Shown one piece after another: positions 32,907 through 42,479 of a stretch of 64,000 bases of DNA. The stretch lies in the NCBI RefSeq assembly GCF_036014015.1, contig NZ_CP107905.1, positions 5,952,001-6,016,000 on the forward strand, in the 5' to 3' direction. Numbering within the stretch: the stretch's first letter is position 1; each line of letters begins with the position of its first letter. The notes beneath the pieces are model-generated. The model saw only the letters and a program-made list of their open reading frames with translations. It searched no databases and had not been told where the DNA came from. This DNA comes from Streptomyces sp. NBC_00457 (GTDB lineage: Bacteria > Actinomycetota > Actinomycetes > Streptomycetales > Streptomycetaceae). The translations under genes were made by a program, and so were the position numbers.

Positions 32907-35900
32907 TTGTCCGACGCCGGTTTCCGGCGATCGGCGAGACGGGGGCGGGCAGCTGTCGTCCCGGCCGTCTTCGCCGCACTCGTCTCGCTGCTCGCTTCAC
33001 TTCTGACCCTGACAGCGGTGAGCCCCGCTGCTGCCGCTGACGGGGACTGCGCGCCGCTCGTGCTCGCGCCGTTCGGTGACCCGGGGGACGCCGTCAACAA
33101 GGCGACCATCCCGGTCGGGGAAAGTGTCTGCTTCACCATGTCGGCCCCGGCGGCCGGCCGCTACCTGCTGTCCGACGGTTACGGCGACAGCCCGAACGCG
33201 CAGCTCTTCGCCGCGGACGGCACCGAAGTCGACTGTTACGACGAGCAGTTCTCCGAGGGCGGCCGCTGCGACGTGCCCGCGTCCGGCGACTACACCCTCA
33301 AGATCGCCAACAGCGGCTGGTCGGACCTGACGGACGCCGAGTTCACCGTCGTCCCGCTGAGCTCGGCCACCGAGGGCTGCTACGACCCGGTCAGCACCGC
33401 CTGGGACGTGTCGACGCCCGGCCGGACCTCGGTGGGCCCGCTGGAGATCGACTGCCAGGCCTTCGAGGGCGAGCCGGGAGAGCGCGTCCTGCTCGACCGG
33501 GCCACGGAGGTCTACGGCGGCATCGTCGCGTGGATCACCGACTCGACCGGGGCCCGCATCTGCCCGCGCATCACGGCTGACGACGAGAGCACCCTCAGCT
33601 GTGTGCTGCCCGGAGAGGGCCCCTACCGGGTGATCTCCAAGGTGACCGACTCGGAGAACGGCTTCCCCGCCGGGTACGCGGTCAGGGTGCGCTCGCTGTC
33701 CGACCCGCAGGGCTGCCGGGCCGCGCCCGTGCGTCCCTTCGGACCTGCTGAGGGCCTCGACTTCCAGACCAACCCCTGCTTCACCTTCACCGTCGGCAAG
33801 GCCGGCCGGTACCTGGTCCACGAGGTCGACGAGTACTCCGCGGGCCCCGTCCTCGTCTACGACGCGGTCGGGAAGATCGCCTGCCAGCAGACCGACCCGT
33901 GCCGGCTGCCTGCCGCAGGCACCTACACCGCGGTTCTCGGCAGGCCCCTCTTCGACTACCCCGATTACAACAGCGACGACCTGGTCGTCCTCGACCGCGC
34001 CTCCGACGCCGGATGCGTGGCCACTGAGACCGGCGTGTACCGGGGTGAGCTGAGCACGGTGGGGCAGTACGACTGCCTGACGCTGGACGCCCCGCAGGGC
34101 GCGCGGATCGCCGCGCTCACCCCGATCGCCGCATCCGGTGTGGATGCCGAGGTGGAGGTCGTCGACCGGGACGGCACCGTGCAGTGCAGCGGTACGGAAC
34201 TGGCCGACGGGAACTGCGCGCTGACCGGCACGGCCCCCTACCGGGCGCTGGTGCACACCGACAACGTCGGCGAGGACGCCACCGGCCCGTACACGATCGC
34301 CTTCCACCGCACCGACGCGGCGAACGACTGCCCGGTCCTGCCCGCCGGCAGCTTCACCGCCGACGGGGCCGAGGCCGCCTTCGGCACCGGTGACGGTGTC
34401 TTCTCCCAGTGCCTGACCATTCCCGCGGACGCCCACACGGGGGCGGAGCTCTTCCAGCTGATCGGCGCCTCCGGCGGCGTACCGGCGAAGTTCTCCGTGC
34501 TGGACGCCACGGGCAAGAAGGTCTGCGACCGTACGGCCACCACCAACGGCTGGACCGTCTGCTCGCTGACCCCGGGCCAGGCCCACACCGTGCTGGTCAC
34601 CGGCCGGGACCTGGCCGCCACGTACACCCTCGCCCGGCGTGACGTGACCGCGAGCGCCTCCTCGGCGGGCTGCGCGACGACCGCCGTGGGCAAGGTCGGC
34701 GGCCCGTCCCTCGGCGCCGCGTACGGCGAGCCCGGCACCGTGAACTGCCACCAGGTCACCACCGACGCGGCCACCGACGTCCTGCACATGGACGTCCGGG
34801 ACGCCCTGGGCACCGCCAACATCGCCGTGTTCGGCGGTGACGGCAGTTCCGAGTGCTCCTACCGCAACCGCTCCTGCGCGGTGACCGGTTCCACCACCCA
34901 CCAGGTTCTCGTGCAGACCCCGGCCACCTTGAAGGCGGCGCCCGCGTACCGCCTGGACGCCCTGCGCGTCGCGACCGCGGCCGGTCCGGCGCCGGAGTGC
35001 ACCAAGGTCCCGTCGGTGTCCTACGGCTACGGGCCGGTCACCGGCACGCTCGACGAGCAGCACAGCGCGGTGTGCGCGGTGCTGCCGACGGCCGGGTTCG
35101 ACCGCTTCGACGCCGAGATCACGGACACCACGGGCGCTACCGCGACGGCGGTGCCCGCGCTCTACAACGCGAAGTGGAACAACGGCTGTTCCTGGACGAG
35201 TTCCGGCTACGCGTGCTCGGCCGGGGGCGGCACCAGCGGAGCCGCGCCCTCGTTGTTCGTGCTCGGCCTGCCGGAGACGGCGTCCGCCACCTCCTACAGC
35301 GCCAAGCTGGCCTGCGTTTCGACGCTGTGCGGGCCGGACAGGGTGAGCGTCACCGGTCTGAGCCCCACGACCGGGGTCGGCGAGAGCAAGGTCAAGCTCA
35401 CGGTGACCGGTACCGCGCTCGGCGCGAACACCAAGGTCAGGCTCACTCGCAGCGGTAAGACGATCACCGCCACCGCCGACTCGGTGGCTGCCGACAACCG
35501 GTCGGTGACGGCGACCGTCGACCTGACCGGCGCGGCGGCCGGCGACTGGAACGTCAGCGTGTTCACCACGTGCTGCGAGTACCCGCGCGGCACCTTCACG
35601 GTGACCGAGCCCCAGCTGACCAACACGGGCGCCCCCAAGGTGACCGGCACGGCCAAGGTGGGCGCCAAGGTCACGGCGGATCCGGGAAGTTGGTCGGCGG
35701 CTCCGACGTCGTACACGTACCAGTGGAAGGCGAACGGCCAGGCGATATCCGGGGCGACGGCGAAGACGTACACCATCGCCTCCTCGGTGGTCGCCAAGAA
35801 GCTGACCGTGACCGTCACGGCGGTCAGGAGCGGCTGGCAGAGCGGGACGGCGACCTCGGGGGCGGTGACCGTCGCCAAGGGGGACGCGCCCAAGGCGACC

Positions 35901-36158
35901 AAGCTGCCGGTGATCAGCGGGACGGCGAAGGTCGGCAAGACGCTGAAGACGTCCAAGGGAACGTGGAATCTCAGCCCGACCTCCTACTCGTATCAGTGGT
36001 ACGCGAACGGCAAGGTGATCAGCGGGGCCACCAAGTCCACGCTGGTGCTGAAGTCGGCCCAGAAGGGCAAGAAGATCACCGTGAAGGTGATCGCGCACCG
36101 CACGGGTCACAAGGACGGGTCTGCGGTGAGCAAGGCGACGAAGGCGGTCGTCAAGTGA
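32907..36158 (+). CDS. Large secreted multidomain protein with Ig-like C-terminus
   Basis: About 1,083 residues. A basic signal region and hydrophobic helix (VPAVFAALVSLLASLLTLTA) end near AAA. About seven repeated ectodomains of roughly 100 residues follow, each with cysteine pairs and recurring C......G.Y.......... patterns (RYLLSDGY, RYLVHEVD, PYRVISK, PYRALVH). Then a TIG-like module (VSVTGLSPTTG...) and two Ig-like repeats, each with Y.YQW.ANG and ISGAT, end in a Lys-rich tail. No catalytic or LPxTG motif. TTG at 32907 follows aggggggat; a GTG at 32865 is possible. Probably a surface or matrix adhesin. Confidence 0.78.
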   Translation: MSDAGFRRSARRGRAAVVPAVFAALVSLLASLLTLTAVSPAAAADGDCAPLVLAPFGDPGDAVNKATIPVGESVCFTMSAPAAGRYLLSDGYGDSPNAQLFAADGTEVDCYDEQFSEGGRCDVPASGDYTLKIANSGWSDLTDAEFTVVPLSSATEGCYDPVSTAWDVSTPGRTSVGPLEIDCQAFEGEPGERVLLDRATEVYGGIVAWITDSTGARICPRITADDESTLSCVLPGEGPYRVISKVTDSENGFPAGYAVRVRSLSDPQGCRAAPVRPFGPAEGLDFQTNPCFTFTVGKAGRYLVHEVDEYSAGPVLVYDAVGKIACQQTDPCRLPAAGTYTAVLGRPLFDYPDYNSDDLVVLDRASDAGCVATETGVYRGELSTVGQYDCLTLDAPQGARIAALTPIAASGVDAEVEVVDRDGTVQCSGTELADGNCALTGTAPYRALVHTDNVGEDATGPYTIAFHRTDAANDCPVLPAGSFTADGAEAAFGTGDGVFSQCLTIPADAHTGAELFQLIGASGGVPAKFSVLDATGKKVCDRTATTNGWTVCSLTPGQAHTVLVTGRDLAATYTLARRDVTASASSAGCATTAVGKVGGPSLGAAYGEPGTVNCHQVTTDAATDVLHMDVRDALGTANIAVFGGDGSSECSYRNRSCAVTGSTTHQVLVQTPATLKAAPAYRLDALRVATAAGPAPECTKVPSVSYGYGPVTGTLDEQHSAVCAVLPTAGFDRFDAEITDTTGATATAVPALYNAKWNNGCSWTSSGYACSAGGGTSGAAPSLFVLGLPETASATSYSAKLACVSTLCGPDRVSVTGLSPTTGVGESKVKLTVTGTALGANTKVRLTRSGKTITATADSVAADNRSVTATVDLTGAAAGDWNVSVFTTCCEYPRGTFTVTEPQLTNTGAPKVTGTAKVGAKVTADPGSWSAAPTSYTYQWKANGQAISGATAKTYTIASSVVAKKLTVTVTAVRSGWQSGTATSGAVTVAKGDAPKATKLPVISGTAKVGKTLKTSKGTWNLSPTSYSYQWYANGKVISGATKSTLVLKSAQKGKKITVKVIAHRTGHKDGSAVSKATKAVVK

Positions 36159-36173
36159 GCTGACGCGGTGGCA

Positions 36174-36210
36174 TGAGGGGGCGGCCCGGGTTCTCCGTGG
36201 CCGCCCCTCG
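36174..36210. terminator. Hairpin between convergent genes
   Basis: gaggggg-cggcc pairs with ggccgcccctc with one bulged base; about 11 bp. It lies between the large secreted protein and the quinone oxidoreductase genes. Confidence 0.65.
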
Positions 36211-36249
36211 GCGTTCATGCCCACACAGCTGCGACGGATTTCCTCCCGC

Positions 36250-37230
36250 TCATGGCTCCAGTACGACCTTCCCGGTGGTCCCGCGGTTCTCCAGCGCGCG
36301 GTGCGCGGCGATGGCCTCGGCGAGCGGGAAGCGGTGTACGGCCGGGATGAGGCGGCCTTCGGCGGCCTCGGTGAGGGCGCGTAGTTCGAGGGTGTGTATG
36401 GGGTTGGGGCCGCCCGCCTTCTGCATCATCACGGGCCCGAGGACCTGCTCGGTCACGCCTTCGACGATGTACGGGCTGCCGTCGTGAAGTCCCTCGCCGG
36501 ACCAGCCGAAGACGATGTGCTGTCCGCCGGGTCCGAGCAGGTCGACGGCCGCGCGGGCGACGTCGCCGCCGACTCCGTCGAAGACGACGGTGGCGGATCC
36601 TCCCCCGAGGTAGGCGCGGACCTTGTCCGGCCAGGCGGGGTCCTTGTAGTCGACGGCGAGGTCGGCGCCGTTCGCCTGCACGCGGGCTGCCTTCTCCGGG
36701 CCGCCCGCGAGGCCGATCACGGTGGCGCCGGCGTTCCGGGCGTACTGCACGAGCAGGGTGCCGATGCCGCCGGCCGCCGCGGGGATCACGGCCACCGAGT
36801 CGGGGCCGAGCTCGGTGAACTGCAGGATTCCCATCGTCGTACGGCCCGTGCCGATCATGGCGACGGCCTGCGCGAAGTCCAGGCGCTCGGGGATCTCGTG
36901 GACGCGGTCGACATCGGTGACGGCCAGTTCGGCGTAGCCGCCGGGCGCGAAGCCGAGGTGGGCGACCACGCGCTTGCCGAGCCACAGCGCCGCGACACCC
37001 TCGCCGAGGGACTCGATGACACCGGCGACCTCGCGGCCGGGGATGGTGGGCAGGGACGAGGCTTCGGGCGCGGGCCCTCGCATGCCCTCGCGCAGGGCGG
37101 TGTCGAGGAGGTGGACTCCGGCCGCTTTCACGGCGATACGGACCTGGCCCGGGCCAGGCAGCGGGTCCGGGACCTCTTCGTAGGTGAGGTTCTCGGCCGG
37201 GCCGAAGGTGTGCAGGCGGATGGCGTGCAT
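36250..37230 (-). CDS. Zinc-free NADPH:quinone oxidoreductase, MDR superfamily
   Basis: A 326-residue medium-chain reductase. The GroES-like domain starts MHAIRLHTFG, with PTIPGREVAGVIESLG. The nucleotide-binding motif AAGGIGTLLVQYARNAGA is the AxxGxxG form of zeta-crystallin-like quinone reductases. No zinc-binding Cys set is present. ATG at 37230 follows acgaggagcgcgcc; the longer frame to 37650 is antisense to the next gene. Likely reduces quinones or enones. It could be co-transcribed with the 37310 gene (79-bp gap). Confidence 0.88.
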   Translation of the reverse strand: MHAIRLHTFGPAENLTYEEVPDPLPGPGQVRIAVKAAGVHLLDTALREGMRGPAPEASSLPTIPGREVAGVIESLGEGVAALWLGKRVVAHLGFAPGGYAELAVTDVDRVHEIPERLDFAQAVAMIGTGRTTMGILQFTELGPDSVAVIPAAAGGIGTLLVQYARNAGATVIGLAGGPEKAARVQANGADLAVDYKDPAWPDKVRAYLGGGSATVVFDGVGGDVARAAVDLLGPGGQHIVFGWSGEGLHDGSPYIVEGVTEQVLGPVMMQKAGGPNPIHTLELRALTEAAEGRLIPAVHRFPLAEAIAAHRALENRGTTGKVVLEP

Positions 37231-37309
37231 GGCGCGCTCCTCGTGTGATCGCTCTGTGATCGACCCGTACGGCGATTCGATCGCTCGGTATGGCGCCCAC
37301 TCTTCAACC

Positions 37310-38473
37310 TCAAGCTTGCTTGAGGTCAAGGGTGTTGTGGCGGCCGAGGGCCAGTGACACCGCGGTGAGCGCGCTGTTGAAGGAGACCTCGGACAGCACG
37401 CCCGGCGCGGCGACCTGGTCGCCCGCGAGATAGACGCCGGCCCCGCGGTCGACGGCCGGCCGGTCGCGCCAGCTGGTGCCGGGCAGGTCGACGGCGCCCG
37501 TACGGCCGTTCGCCACGGCCTCGCGCCGCCAGGTGACGCGCTCGCGCCAGCCCTCGAAGGCCATGTCGAGCAGCCGCTCGGCACGGGCGATGCCGTCGGC
37601 CCGGGACTCGTGCGGAGCGATCGGGATCTGCCCCTGGATGAGCTGCTCACCGGCCGGCGCCAGCGAACGGTCCTGCGCGGTGAACCGCTCCAGCCAGCCG
37701 GGGGAGTCCAGGTCGGAGACGACGAAGGCGTCCCCGCGCCGGGTCCGCACCGCGAGGTCGATCAGAGCCGTACGCCCGCTCGTCCACGTCAGGGAGTCGT
37801 CCTTCAGCAGGTGGCGAGCGGAGTCGAGGGAGGTCGCGACGACGACGGGCGTGTCGGTCGGCAGGGTGTCGACGCGGGACAGCGTCTCCATCCGCACACC
37901 CATATTCCACGCCCGCGAGGCCATCCGGTCGATGAGCGTGGCCCAGCCGCCGCGCGGATAGTGCGCCTCCGGAGGCAGCTTCGTGGCACGCCGCAGCCGC
38001 TCCTGCACGAAGGCGGCCGACAGACTGCCGGGGTCGTGATGGAAGAGCGCGACGGCGGAGTAGTGCGCGGCGGCGCGAGCCCCCTCCTCACCCGCCTCCC
38101 GCTCGGCCCACGTCATGAAGTCGACGTCGACAGGCGCCCGTTGCGCGCTGTGGCGGAGCAGCTTGAGCATCGCGAACGGTGGGGTGCGGCGCAGCACGCC
38201 GTGGTGCTTCAGCCGCAGCCGGGCCGCCTCCAGGGGCGGGATGGGCGCGAGCGGCCCGATCAGGTCGCGCTGCCGGAGCCAGGCCCAGTGCGGGCCGCCG
38301 CTGTAGAGGGCGTGCGGGCCTTCGTTCGTCCGGTACGGCCCCTCCGCGGTCCGCGCTCTCCCGCCGAGGGTGTGATGCGCTTCGTGCACGGTGACCTTGG
38401 CGCCCGCCTCCGCGGCGGTGATGGCCGCGGTGAGTCCGGCGAAGCCGCCGCCGATGACGGTGATGCGGTGCAT
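37310..38473 (-). CDS. FAD-dependent oxidoreductase, amine oxidase/phytoene desaturase-like
   Basis: A 387-residue flavoprotein. N-terminal FAD motif VIGGGFAGLTAAITAAEAG is followed by VHEAHHTLGGRART, the second signature of the amine-oxidase/desaturase group. The C-terminal FAD contact is GVYLAGDQVAAPGVLSE. Phytoene desaturases are longer (about 490), so it is more likely a carotenoid/prenyl-type or NAD(P)-binding oxidase of unknown substrate. Start ATG at 38473. Confidence 0.82.
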   Translation of the reverse strand: MHRITVIGGGFAGLTAAITAAEAGAKVTVHEAHHTLGGRARTAEGPYRTNEGPHALYSGGPHWAWLRQRDLIGPLAPIPPLEAARLRLKHHGVLRRTPPFAMLKLLRHSAQRAPVDVDFMTWAEREAGEEGARAAAHYSAVALFHHDPGSLSAAFVQERLRRATKLPPEAHYPRGGWATLIDRMASRAWNMGVRMETLSRVDTLPTDTPVVVATSLDSARHLLKDDSLTWTSGRTALIDLAVRTRRGDAFVVSDLDSPGWLERFTAQDRSLAPAGEQLIQGQIPIAPHESRADGIARAERLLDMAFEGWRERVTWRREAVANGRTGAVDLPGTSWRDRPAVDRGAGVYLAGDQVAAPGVLSEVSFNSALTAVSLALGRHNTLDLKQA

Positions 38474-38671
38474 GGCTGGGGGTCTCCCTCTGGTTGGGTC
38501 GCCTTTCTGGGAGTACGACGGTCGGAGGGGGCCGGAATGTGACATGGCAGGCTGCTGGGGTGGGGTTTTTGCAGGTCAGGGAGGATTGTCAGTGGCCGGG
38601 TGCAGCATGGGGGGTGATACGGGCGCGGTACGGACGGTGCGGTGTGGTGCGTGAGTGACGGGAGGCAGGGC

Positions 38672-39340
38672 GTGGCGAAGAAGGCTGGGGCCGTGAAGGG
38701 GGCGCGGCGGCCGGAGGTGCGGTTGCCGGCGCTGGAGCCGTTCGGGGACGGGGAGTTGGAGCCGGACGGGGATTACGACGGGCTGGACTTCCGGGAGTCC
38801 GACCTCGCCGGGCAGGACGGCGGGGGCGCCCGTTTCATGGACTGCGCGCTGACGGGCTGCGCCCTGGACGAGACACGGCTGCACCACGCCCGCTTCCTCG
38901 ACGCGGTCCTCACCGCCCCGCGCGGCGTCGGCACGAACCTCGCGGAGTCGACCCTGCGCGACGTCGAAGTAGTGGACGCCCGGCTCGGCGGAACCCAACT
39001 GCACGGCGCCGTCCTGGAACGCGTCGTCATCCGCGGCGGCAAGATCGACTACCTGAACCTGCGCGCCGCCCGCCTCAGAGACGTCGTCTTCGAGAACTGC
39101 GTCCTGGTCGAACCCGACTTCGGCGGCGCCCGCCTGGAGCGCGTGGAATTCCCCGGCTGCGTCCTCAAGGAGGCGGATTTCACCTCGGCGACGCTGCTGG
39201 ACGTCGACCTGAGGGAAGCGGCGGAGCTGGGCATCGCACGGGGGATCGGCCAACTGTCGGGGGCGGTGATCAGCACGGGTCAACTGCTGGATCTGGCGGG
39301 GGCGTTGGCGGGGGAGCTGGGGATCCGGGTGGAGGGGTGA
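38672..39340 (+). CDS. Pentapeptide-repeat protein
   Basis: A 222-residue protein. Between about 45 and 195 it shows many A(D/N)LxX-type five-residue steps (ESDLA, GARFM, ARFLD, TNLAE, STLRD, TQLHG, ADFTS), forming a right-handed quadrilateral beta-helix. Some members mimic DNA and shield gyrase, but the sequence does not show a target. GTG at 38672 follows gggaggcagggc; an earlier start is open at 38642. Stand-alone gene. Confidence 0.82.
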   Translation: MAKKAGAVKGARRPEVRLPALEPFGDGELEPDGDYDGLDFRESDLAGQDGGGARFMDCALTGCALDETRLHHARFLDAVLTAPRGVGTNLAESTLRDVEVVDARLGGTQLHGAVLERVVIRGGKIDYLNLRAARLRDVVFENCVLVEPDFGGARLERVEFPGCVLKEADFTSATLLDVDLREAAELGIARGIGQLSGAVISTGQLLDLAGALAGELGIRVEG

Positions 39341-39414
39341 CGGCACAGGGGCGATCTCGTCCGATTCCCCGGACGATTCCCTTCGGGGAATGAGGCGGCC
39401 GATACCCTGCGCCC

Positions 39415-39927
39415 GTGATCCTCACCCCCCTCCCGCTCACCCCCGACCACGACATCCCCGCCCCCCTCCTCACCGAACTCACCGCCCTGTACGCCTCCAA
39501 CCACGAGTTCCAGGCGCTCAGCGGCGACTTCCCAGACCCCGACGACATCCGTCCGGAGCAGGTGGCGGCGTCCGTGGCGGACGAGTTGGCGAATCAGGAC
39601 GTGGAGGTGCTGTTGGCGAGGAGTGAGGGGAAGCTGGTCGGGGTGGTGATCACGCTGGCGCACCATCCCGACCCGGCGGACCCGGACCCCTGGATCGGCC
39701 TGCTGATGGTGGACGCGTCGGCGCAACGCCGGGGGTATGGACGTCAGTTGGCGTCCCTCGTCGAGGACCGCTTCCGCACCGGCGGCCGTAGCGGCGTACG
39801 TCTGGCCGTCCTCGACAACAACCCCAAGGCGCTCGCCTTCTGGACGACCCTGGGCTACGAGATCATCGGCCGCCGCGAGGACCGCCGGCTCGCTCGTCCG
39901 TGTGCGGTGTTGCGCAAGGAGTTGTAG
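39415..39927 (+). CDS. GNAT-family N-acetyltransferase
   Basis: A 170-residue protein. The acetyl-CoA loop DASAQRRGYGRQLAS and the helical LAVLDNNPKALAFWTTLGYE segment are diagnostic of the family. GTG start at 39415. Substrate unknown. It is convergent with the Ku gene. Confidence 0.86.
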   Translation: MILTPLPLTPDHDIPAPLLTELTALYASNHEFQALSGDFPDPDDIRPEQVAASVADELANQDVEVLLARSEGKLVGVVITLAHHPDPADPDPWIGLLMVDASAQRRGYGRQLASLVEDRFRTGGRSGVRLAVLDNNPKALAFWTTLGYEIIGRREDRRLARPCAVLRKEL

Positions 39928-39949
39928 TCCCTCAAGCCGTCCGGTCCGC

Positions 39950-40972
39950 TCAGGCCGTGCGCTTTCGGGGTGTCGTCTTCTTGGCCTGCGTTTTCTTCGC
40001 CGTGCTCTTCGAGGCCGTGGACTTCTTCGCGCCCTGCGTCGACTTGGCCGTCGTCTTCTTCGCGGAGGCTGTCTTCTTCGCGGCCGTCTTCTTGGCCGCT
40101 GTCGACTTCTTGCCGGCCGGCTGTTTGGGAGCGGCGCGGGCGGTCTTGCGGGACGGGAGGCGTTTGACCTGGGCGGGTTCCTCTTCCGCCGTCTCGCCGC
40201 GGGACTCCTTCGCGTCCCGGACGCTCTTCTCCAGGGCGGCCATGAGGTCCAGGACCTTGCCGCCCTTCGCGGGCTCGGGGGCCTCGGGCGGCGCCTCGCC
40301 GGCGGCCTTCGCGGCGATGACCTCCTCGACGGCCTCGCGGTACTCGTCGTGCAGGTCCTCGAGCTCGACCTCGCCGAGGGTGTCCATCAGGGCGTCCGCG
40401 AGGTCCAGCTCCTTGTCGCGGACCGTGACTCCGGTGTCCGGGGCGACGCCCTCGGGGGCGCGGACCTCGTCCGGCCACAGCAGCCCGTGCATGGCGATCG
40501 CGTCGTCGACCACCCGCAGCATGCCCAGCCGCTCCCGCCCGCGCAGGGCGAATTTCGCGATGGCGACCTTGTTGCTCCGTTTGAGTGCCTCGCGCAGCAG
40601 CGTGTAGGGCTTGGCGGCCGGGGCGCCGCTCGCCGCGAGGTAGTACGCGGCGTCCATCTGGAGCGGGTCGATCCGGTCGTTCGGCACGAACGCCACGATC
40701 TCGATCGTCTTGGCGGTGGGCAGCGGAAGGTGGGACAGGTCCTCGTCGGTGATCGGGATGAGCGAGCCGTCCGCGTCCTCGTACGCCTTGCCGATCTCCC
40801 CTTGCGTGACCTCGCGGTCCTCCAGTTCGCAGACCTTGCGGTAGCGGATACGGCCGCCGTCCTCCGTATGGATCTGGCGGAAGGAGATCGAGTGGCTCTC
40901 GGTGGCGTTCACCAGCTTGATCGGGATGCTGACCAGGCCGAACGAGATGGCGCCGTTCCAGATGGATCGCAC
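39950..40972 (-). CDS. ku: Non-homologous end-joining protein Ku
   Basis: A 340-residue Ku homologue that binds broken DNA ends and recruits LigD. The core starts RSIWNGAISFGLVSIPIKL and continues through LLREALKRSNKVAIAKF. The C-terminal 80 residues consist of Lys/Ala/Thr repeats (AAKKTAAKKTASAKKT), a basic tail typical of long actinobacterial Ku. GTG at 40972 follows gcggaggggtg; the frame opens 10 codons earlier. No ligD in the window. Confidence 0.93.
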   Translation of the reverse strand: MRSIWNGAISFGLVSIPIKLVNATESHSISFRQIHTEDGGRIRYRKVCELEDREVTQGEIGKAYEDADGSLIPITDEDLSHLPLPTAKTIEIVAFVPNDRIDPLQMDAAYYLAASGAPAAKPYTLLREALKRSNKVAIAKFALRGRERLGMLRVVDDAIAMHGLLWPDEVRAPEGVAPDTGVTVRDKELDLADALMDTLGEVELEDLHDEYREAVEEVIAAKAAGEAPPEAPEPAKGGKVLDLMAALEKSVRDAKESRGETAEEEPAQVKRLPSRKTARAAPKQPAGKKSTAAKKTAAKKTASAKKTTAKSTQGAKKSTASKSTAKKTQAKKTTPRKRTA

Positions 40973-41031
40973 GTGCAGCACCCCTCCGCACCCTTTTGTC
41001 ACTGTTTACGGGAGATTCCCATCGTATGACG

Positions 41032-42441
41032 TCAGGGCTGGTCCGGCCTGCCCTCGCCGTACAGCCACTCCTCCCAGACCGGCGTGAAGTCCTGACCCGG
41101 GGCCCGCCGCTCGACGTACGCCGTGAAGTCGTCGGTGTCCGCGTTGCCGTGGCGGTGAGTGGCGGCCCAACCCTGGATGATCTCGTAGAACGTGTCGTCG
41201 CCGACCGTCTCCCGGATCTTGTGGAGGACCATCGCGCCGCGTACATAGACAGGGGGGTCGGAGATGTGCGCGGCGTCGGTCGGCTTGCCGGGCGGGAAGG
41301 CCCAGATCGCCTCGTTGTCCTCGGGGTCGTCGTAGTAGTCGCCGGCGTAGAGCTGGTCGAAGATCTGCTGGGCGGATTCGCCGTCGTGGTCCTCCTGCCA
41401 CAGCCACTCTGCGTAGGTCGCGAAGCCCTCGTTGAGCCACATGTCCCGCCAGGTCTTGGGGGAGACGGAGTCGCCGTACCACTGGTGGGCGAGTTCGTGG
41501 ACGAGGAGTTCCGTGTCGGGGGCGCCGGGGAAGACGGGCCGGTTCTGGGTCTCCAGGGCGTAGCCGATGTCGTCCTCGCGCTCGATGATCGCCCCGGTGG
41601 AGGAGAACGGGTACGGGCCGAAGGTGTCCTCGGCCCACTCCATGATCTCGGGCAGCCGCCCCAGCACCTCCCGGCTCGCCTTGGTCTGGCGGGGGTCCAC
41701 GGCCGTGTACGCCGGCAGGGCGTCCGCGACGGTGGTGCGGCTGATGTCGTAGCGGCCGACGGCGAGCGTGGCGGCGTGGCTCGGCACGGGCTCGGCGGTG
41801 TGCCAGGTGAAGGTCGTACGGCCGTCCCTGGTCGTCTCGTCGGTCAGTTCCCCGTTGGAGACGGCGTGCAGCCCTTTCGGCACGGTGACTTCGATGTCGT
41901 ACGCCGCCTTGTCGGACGGGTGGTGATTGCCGGGGAACCAGGCCATGGAGCCCGTCGGTTCGCCGAGGGCCAGGGCGCCGTCCTCGGTGGGCAGCCAGCC
42001 CTCCTCCGAGCCGTCCGGGTCGGTGATCGTCTCGGGGGTGCCGGAGTAGCGGACGGTGATGCGGAAGGTGTCCTGGTCGTCCAGGTCGTGGCGCGGGCGG
42101 ACGGTCAGTTCCTGGCCGGTGCGGTTCCAGCGGGCGGGCTCGGTGTCCACGGTGAGCGATTCGATGTCCAGGCCCTCGAAATCGAGGTTGAAGGCGGAGA
42201 GGTCCTGGGTGGCCGTCGCCGTGATCTCGGCGGTGCCGGTGAGGTGCTGCGTCTCGGGGACGTAGCCGAGGGTCAGGCCGTAGTGCGTGACGTCGTAGCC
42301 GTCGTTGCCCGCCTTCGGGAAGTACGGGTCGCCGAGGCCCGAGCCGCCGGGGGTGCCGACGACTCCGCCGCCGCACGCGGTCGACGCGAGGGCGAGCAGG
42401 GCAAGTGCGCAGGTCGGGACAACGGGTACGGATCGGGACAC
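41032..42441 (-). CDS. M1-family zinc metallopeptidase lipoprotein
   Basis: A 469-residue aminopeptidase. The signal ends in lipobox STAC (Cys about 23), so it is anchored outside the membrane. A beta-rich N-terminal domain (about 45-220) precedes the catalytic domain with HELAHQWYG and the third zinc ligand in LNEGFATYAE. The exopeptidase GAMEN motif is not recognisable (IGYALETQ), and the C-terminal helical domain of full M1 enzymes is missing. It would trim peptides outside the cell. Confidence 0.9.
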   Translation of the reverse strand: MSRSVPVVPTCALALLALASTACGGGVVGTPGGSGLGDPYFPKAGNDGYDVTHYGLTLGYVPETQHLTGTAEITATATQDLSAFNLDFEGLDIESLTVDTEPARWNRTGQELTVRPRHDLDDQDTFRITVRYSGTPETITDPDGSEEGWLPTEDGALALGEPTGSMAWFPGNHHPSDKAAYDIEVTVPKGLHAVSNGELTDETTRDGRTTFTWHTAEPVPSHAATLAVGRYDISRTTVADALPAYTAVDPRQTKASREVLGRLPEIMEWAEDTFGPYPFSSTGAIIEREDDIGYALETQNRPVFPGAPDTELLVHELAHQWYGDSVSPKTWRDMWLNEGFATYAEWLWQEDHDGESAQQIFDQLYAGDYYDDPEDNEAIWAFPPGKPTDAAHISDPPVYVRGAMVLHKIRETVGDDTFYEIIQGWAATHRHGNADTDDFTAYVERRAPGQDFTPVWEEWLYGEGRPDQP

Positions 42442-42479
42442 GTCAAGGATCCTAGGCGGGCCGTGACACCATCGCGTAC

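Noticed and set aside
32997..36224. A 1,075-codon open frame on the minus strand
   Set aside because: It lies opposite the large secreted protein, whose codon use and signal peptide are genuine; GC-rich DNA keeps opposite frames open.
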